Shown in pieces: positions 18,001 to 21,181 of a stretch of 21,181 nt of DNA (positions are counted from its first letter, which is position 1; each line of letters starts with the position of its first letter). The stretch is taken from positions 4,958,014-4,979,194 of the forward strand of contig JARBES010000113.1 in assembly GCA_030265145.1 (NCBI GenBank), written 5' to 3'. Both the position numbers and the translations under genes were made by a program. The notes under the pieces were generated by a model. That model worked only from the letters and a program-made list of their open reading frames with translations, had not been told where the DNA came from and searched no databases. Origin of the DNA: Strongylocentrotus pallidus. Lineage: Eukaryota > Echinodermata > Echinoidea > Camarodonta > Strongylocentrotidae.

Positions 18001-21000
18001 TTCACTTTCATTTACTGTTGTTTTGAAAGTTGAGACATTACAGTATAAGTGATATTTTTCACTGATTCATGTACAACGTGTATGATTAACTTCGTTCAAT
18101 TAACATTTGCCCAAAAATATCTGCCGAAATTGATAGCAATAATATACAATTTAACCGATTTTTTCCGAACCAACAGATACTACTGACATCATTCGCATAG
18201 CAAAATCATTTAAGCCGGCAACCCATCTGGTAACGAAGAAATTATTACGAATCTCCCTAAGAAATTTGTCAGCTTGATAAGTACTCCTGCAACATATAAT
18301 TTTAATTTATCTACATCCTCTGTAATTTTCCAAAATGTTCTTAAAATTGCGAAGGTTATCCTTTTGTTCTTTATATTTTAGATGGCCTTATCTTAGTAGG
18401 TATTTGCCGTCCAATATTATTATTATATAATGATTTAATACTAAACAATAGAATATAAACATTTCTAAAATATTAAAACCTTTCAGATCCTGACCAATAT
18501 GGCTTTAAAAATACTAGTCGGCGTATCCCAGTGATCCGTCATGTGCCTCTTCTATTTCACATTTACATCAATTATATTTCAAACTCCTCTATTAATCTCA
18601 CATAATAATATGCTATACGTCAATTACATTACTGTCTTTTGTTTTCATTCTGAGCTTCATCCACTGGTGAATGAAATTGACAGTGAACTCCACAAATAAT
18701 ATGAACAATAATAATGAAAACGTTTCCTCACAACCAAGGCTGAGAGTATTTTCGAGAAATGACAGAATCAACGTAGAAAAAATCCAATAAAGGAAAGTGA
18801 ATTGTCCCAACAGCCCCAATGCACACACGTTTTTCATAAAGTTTTTTAGCATTCAAACATTTCCAAAGTACGGTTACGTTCCCTATAATCTCTTAACTGA
18901 TCGCCTACTGGAACCAGATGTCCCCTGTATCAAGCCTGTAGCAGTAAGAGAAGCCAGTATTGAACAGATTAAATCAATGATAGAAAATCCTGACTGTTAG
19001 ATATTTATTCTATCTAAAAACTTTTTCATTGTTTTTTGCTCTGTTTTTTTGTTTTGGTTTCATGTGGCATATGTAGTGTGTGTTTCCAATCTTGAGATCT
19101 TCAATTGCAACGAGCACAGTACACTATCCTGTCATACCAATACCAGTAATATCAACCTTGTATCATCAATGGTCTCCTTCAGTATAGACCCTGTGGATGC
19201 TTCTAGATCTACATTTACCAATTCTACTTGGGGAGGACCTGGAACGCCGCACGTGGCGGCCTATAACCAAGAAGGCTCTCTACTATCTAGCATAACCTGT
19301 TGCGTCTCCAAAACGGCTCTATGCCCAGCAGTCTGCTCAGATGTCTGTCTCTTTGACTTACACGTTTGTAATTATGATTGCAATCTAATTTTCAATATGG
19401 TAATACAAGAAATAATGGAAAACAAATTATAAGAGAAAAAATAACAACACAAAACCGGAACACCAATAAAAAAAACAAGCAAACATATACCTGAACAACG
19501 ATGCACAATCTCCACATATCTAAGACGAAAGCCTTTTTTTTTTTTTTTTTTTACTTCACAGGACAATCCTATTATCGAATGATACGTATTATTTACCCCT
19601 TACATTTGTTCTGTACATATAGTCATGATAGTACAAAATATTATATTTTACTCATATTTTCACAAAAGAAAGTGTATTGACCTATGACTACTTTAATTAT
19701 ATTGCATTCATAATCTACTAAAAATTAGGTGATTTAATGTTCTCAATATAATATGTAAGGCCCTTCTGTCTAACATTCAATTTTATTTTAATAATAATAA
19801 TAATAGTTCAGTTCTTGTATAGCGCATAATACGTTATGAAATAACATCTCTATGCGCTTCCAAAGAGCTTTGGACTTTATTACCCTAGCTTTAGGAAAGA
19901 TATTATCAATGAATTATTAGGGTTTAATAATATATATAAGTTATATGTTTCAACGCGTTTGCTTTATTGATATTTGCAGATGCTCCTAGAATCATCCATG
20001 AAGATACCAAGCTCATATCGATGGGGGATGGAATATATTTATTTCATTGTGAAGTGGATGCCTTCCCTGAAGCTATCATATCCTGGTCCCTGTCTGGACG
20101 AGGTTTGTTTGGTAACACACAATTTGTTACCATTGACAACCAAACCCTGACGATTTACCCTCCTCTTTCGAACGGTATTGGAGGAGAAGAGGTCACGTGC
20201 AATGCAGGCAATTTTCTTGGGAAAGACTCATACGCCATATCGATTGTCGCAGACATCTTATCTTGCTCAACAGGTAAACATTATTTTGCAATATTCGTTT
20301 GCGGATTACTTCCTTCTACACATTTTATGCCGCCAAAGCTTTATTTTTGTTTCGTACTTCACTTTCACTCGTTCTTCTTACATACGCTGATCAATAAGTT
20401 TCGCTTTTTGTATGCGTCCTATAACCGAATTTGAGAATACTATGTTGTAGGGATTGTAAGTTTTTCTAAAAATAGACAGGTTTGAGAGCTTTTCGTAGGA
20501 CGAACCCATCATACTATAAAGCTTATGTACAATTTTGGTAGCAAAAACGGAATTAGAAGGAAAACAAGTTTTAAATAAAGTCTTGTGTTATTGCCCTTGT
20601 TTCAACATATAATTATATATATAATATCATTTGGTATTCTGATCCTTATTTTCGGTGGACTGTAGTGGAAACATCAGTAATAAATGTTTAATAACAGCTA
20701 TAAAATTTCCTCTGTAACTGCATGCTATCGTTTTTAGATTTTAAATATCAGGATGAGTATCTAAATTATTCTTACAGCCCAGTTGTGTAATAATTCACAA
20801 AGGTCACATCAGCTTAATATTTAGCATTTAGTGTATCTATTACTTTCATGTTTGGCACCTATAATTAAAGAACTCTTATAAAATGGTTGAGTGCCCAGCA
20901 AAATTGTACATGACTTTAAATATTATCATATATTTCATACTTGAACTTGACTTAACTACAAAAGTTAATATGTTATGGTCATTGGTGAATTGAATTTTTA

Positions 21001-21181
21001 GACAAAAGATAGATCGTCCATGGTTAGTGTAACTGAGTAAGATTTGCAAGGGTTACATGTCGGTACGCTTATTTTTCGTTCTTTGAAGGTCTGTCAACGG
21101 TAGCACTGATATTGGTTCCATGGACGTTGGTTGTTCTATTGTTCGTCATAGTGATAAGCTTGGTCATTCGATCGAAAAAGA
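14970..21181 (+). CDS. Immunoglobulin-superfamily single-pass membrane receptor, six exons visible, 3' end beyond the window
   Basis: Joined exons 14970-15030, 16118-16438, 17677-17988, 19077-19367, 19980-20273 and 21089-21181+ give 457 codons in one open frame. The product has a signal peptide (1-20), four Ig-like domains (about 21-127, 128-231, 232-328, 329-426) and a transmembrane helix (about 431-453) followed by basic RSKK. Every intron has GT/AG borders and phase 1, and each Ig exon is a multiple of three (321, 312, 291 and 294 bp), the classic one-domain-per-exon layout. Sequons are dense (four in Ig1, seven in Ig2), as expected of a surface glycoprotein. Ligand and family are not identifiable; Ig1 is V-like and Ig4 is I-set/C2-like. 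The role is probably adhesion or immune-type recognition, an inference from architecture. The cytoplasmic tail, and so the signalling mode, lies outside the window. Confidence 0.85.
15474..15500 (+). repeat. 9-bp tandem repeat
   Basis: GGCTACAAA, GGTTACAAA and GGCTACAAA stand in tandem, followed by a partial GGTTC. Confidence 0.9.
15593..15781 (+). mobile_element. Short retroposon (5'-truncated LINE tail or SINE) with target duplication
   Basis: AAAAATGTATA occurs at 15593-15603 and again at 15771-15781, flanking about 167 bp that end in AATAAA (15743-15748) and an A10 tail (15766-15775). A poly(A) end inside matching direct repeats is the mark of target-primed reverse transcription. The body is AT-rich and non-coding; its end GGAAGGAAATAAAATCTCAT resembles LINE 3' UTR tails. 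It inserted in the same orientation as the receptor gene. Part of the duplication overlaps the A-tract, so the informative shared bases are TGTATA plus a few A. Confidence 0.6.
16049..16080 (+). repeat. 16-bp tandem duplication before the Ig1 acceptor
   Basis: ATGGGATGATTTTTAA occurs twice, exactly adjacent. It sits where a branch point and pyrimidine tract would be expected, 37 bp or more before the exon. Confidence 0.95.
16118..16438 (+). CDS. Exon 2: Ig domain 1 (V-like)
   Basis: Residues 21-127. The Ig signature is clear: B-strand Cys42 in LEMSC, Trp56 in IEWRL, and the F-strand DHAGEYEC with Cys109. Spacing Cys42-Trp56 (14) and Cys42-Cys109 (67) fits a V-type domain. Extra cysteines at 22, 68, 76 and 120 could form further disulphides. 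Sequons: NVS 43, NFT 89, NVS 98 and NVT 123. The acceptor is AATTTAG|AT and the donor AAAG|GTGTGT, both phase 1; length 321 bp. Confidence 0.9.
16439..17676 (+). other. Intron 2
   Basis: A 1,238-bp phase-1 intron, GTGTGT to CTCCTGTCACAG. It holds a possible dead Ig exon (about 16615-16866); the rest is AT-rich with nothing recognised. Confidence 0.7.
16615..16866 (+). pseudogene. Possible relict Ig exon in intron 2
   Basis: One frame, open to the TAA at 16867-16869, carries SCSTALSW, then IRLNCSFQ, then MNLTCRN and WDGEVG. The order C ... W ... NCS ... LTCR ... EVxG echoes Ig2 (CLAN, LQW, PNCSD, LTCRI, EVSG). An acceptor-like TTCAACAG at 16665-16672 would be phase 1, but no good phase-1 donor follows and an intact Ig exon would need a cleaner B-strand. 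It reads as a decayed duplicate of an Ig exon, or chance likeness. Confidence 0.25.
17677..17988 (+). CDS. Exon 3: Ig domain 2
   Basis: Residues 128-231, starting EPPVSLIL. B-strand Cys161 (TIIC), Trp171 (YLQWY) and F-strand Cys210 (GTILTC) give a short C2/I-like spacing. The usual Tyr two before the second Cys is replaced by Leu and the D-x-G motif is missing. Cys175 and Cys183 may pair as an extra loop disulphide. Seven sequons start at 145, 156, 164, 174, 190, 204 and 223, so the domain is heavily glycosylated. The acceptor is CACAG|AG and the donor GAAG|GTATTC; phase 1 at both ends. Confidence 0.85.
17989..19076 (+). other. Intron 3, with a coding-like fragment
   Basis: A 1,088-bp phase-1 intron from GTATTC to a CATATGTAG acceptor. 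It is mostly AT-rich; the coding-like fragment at about 18866-19000 is listed separately. Confidence 0.65.
18866..19000 (+). other. Unrecognised coding-like fragment in intron 3
   Basis: After TTCCAAAG, 44 codons read KYGYVPYNLLTDRLLEP, then DVPCIKPVAVREAS, then IEQIKSMIENPDC, ending in TAG (18998-19000). The amino-acid mix and GC-richer third positions look like real protein, unlike the surrounding intron. I do not recognise the family. It has no Ig features and no donor, so it is not an exon of the receptor; a fragment of a transposon or inserted gene piece is most likely. Confidence 0.35.
19077..19367 (+). CDS. Exon 4: Ig-like domain 3, divergent and cysteine-rich
   Basis: Residues 232-328. 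Cys250 (STLSC) and Cys306 (SITC) are the likely B/F-strand pair; the core Trp is replaced by Phe266 (VSFSI) and there is no D-x-G-x-Y motif. Extra cysteines at 233, 242, 307, 314, 318 and 322 make this the most Cys-rich domain. Sequons NTS 253 and NST 280. The acceptor is ATGTAG|TG. The donor is TTT|GTAATT, the weakest of the gene, chosen because it keeps phase 1 and the 291-bp length; GTTTGT four bases earlier breaks the frame. Confidence 0.7.
19534..19552 (+). repeat. T19 homopolymer
   Basis: Nineteen consecutive T. It may be the tail of an old antisense retroposon, but no flanking duplication was seen. Confidence 0.9.
19789..19892 (+). repeat. (TAA)n-linked interspersed repeat
   Basis: Five TAA units are followed by TTCTTGTATAGCGCATAATA and later TATGCGCTTCCAAAGAGCTTT. 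The order '(TAA)n - TTCTTATATAGCGC ... CAAAGCGCTTT' is, from memory, a dispersed repeat in many marine animals. The copy is diverged. Confidence 0.5.
19980..20273 (+). CDS. Exon 5: Ig domain 4 (I-set/C2-like), membrane-proximal
   Basis: Residues 329-426, opening YAPRIIHEDT. Cys352 (YLFHC), Trp364 (IISW), the LTIYP E-strand and Cys402 in EEVTCNAGNFLG follow the I-set pattern, with the CxAxNxxG end typical of cell-adhesion Ig domains. Val400 stands where Tyr is usual. There is one sequon, NQT 382. Cys424 just before the membrane could allow a dimer disulphide. The acceptor is TTTGCAG|AT and the donor ACAG|GTAAAC; 294 bp, phase 1 at both ends. Confidence 0.9.
20274..21088 (+). other. Intron 5, nothing recognised
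   Basis: An 815-bp phase-1 intron from GTAAAC to a TTCTTTGAAG acceptor. AT-rich; no repeat family or coding fragment is recognised. Confidence 0.7.
21089..21181 (+). CDS. Exon 6 (partial): transmembrane helix of the Ig receptor
   Basis: Residues 427-457, cut by the window edge. A hydrophobic stretch (VALILVPWTL then VVLLFVIVISLVI) is followed by RSKK, fitting a type I membrane protein with the basic stop-transfer on the inside. The acceptor TTTGAAG|GT completes Gly427 across the phase-1 junction. No Arg, Lys or Asp is buried in the helix, so charge-based pairing with a signalling adaptor is not suggested; signalling would depend on the unseen tail. Confidence 0.85.

Larger units (their letters stand above)
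19368..19979 (+). other. Intron 4
   Basis: A 612-bp phase-1 intron, GTAATT to TTGATATTTGCAG, with a T19 run and a (TAA)n-linked repeat. Confidence 0.7.

Noticed and set aside
1-21181. CRISPR arrays, tRNA, rRNA or bacterial operon features
   Set aside because: No spaced short repeats, cloverleaf boxes, rRNA blocks or operon-style gene packing are seen; the DNA has eukaryotic gene structure.

Overview
This window looks like AT-rich nuclear DNA of an animal, most likely a marine invertebrate. The evidence is split coding exons with GT/AG borders, long introns, microsatellites, a LINE relic and a Mutator-like transposase of a type I associate with marine invertebrates. Several repeat fragments resemble ones I associate with echinoderms, so an echinoderm is my best guess, but that is inference and not shown directly.

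Two host genes are touched, both on the + strand and both cut by a window edge. At the left edge (1-134) is the last coding exon of a gene whose 43 visible codons form a hydrophilic tail with three tyrosines, two of them in Y-x-N settings. At the right (14970-21181) is the 5' part of a single-pass immunoglobulin-superfamily receptor: a signal-peptide exon, four Ig-domain exons and a transmembrane exon, with the cytoplasmic part beyond the window. All five introns are phase 1, so every Ig exon is a symmetric 1-1 unit. The left-edge tail may belong to a similar receptor in tandem, but its extracellular part is not visible.

Between them lies about 14.8 kb of mostly non-coding DNA. It holds a decayed LINE reverse-transcriptase end (about 1990-2640), purine-rich low-complexity tracts (3203-3353, 6491-6590), a two-unit interspersed repeat (about 3930-4210), a MITE-like element with 11-bp inverted ends (7467-7683), a T-rich tract ending in a G run, and a 114-bp direct repeat present twice at 98% identity, 1,006 bp apart (8330 and 9336).

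The main non-host element is a Mutator-like (MULE) transposase gene with SWIM zinc fingers on the minus strand (14053 down to 11510). It reads in one frame for about 848 codons, broken by five in-frame stops but by no frameshift that I can find, and contains a 550-codon open block. The region before the transposase core repeats the modules that flank the core, as if a second copy had lost its catalytic core in frame.

The introns of the receptor gene carry further relics: a short retroposon with an 11-bp target duplication in intron 1, a possible dead Ig exon in intron 2, an unrecognised coding-like fragment in intron 3, and a (TAA)n-linked repeat in intron 4.
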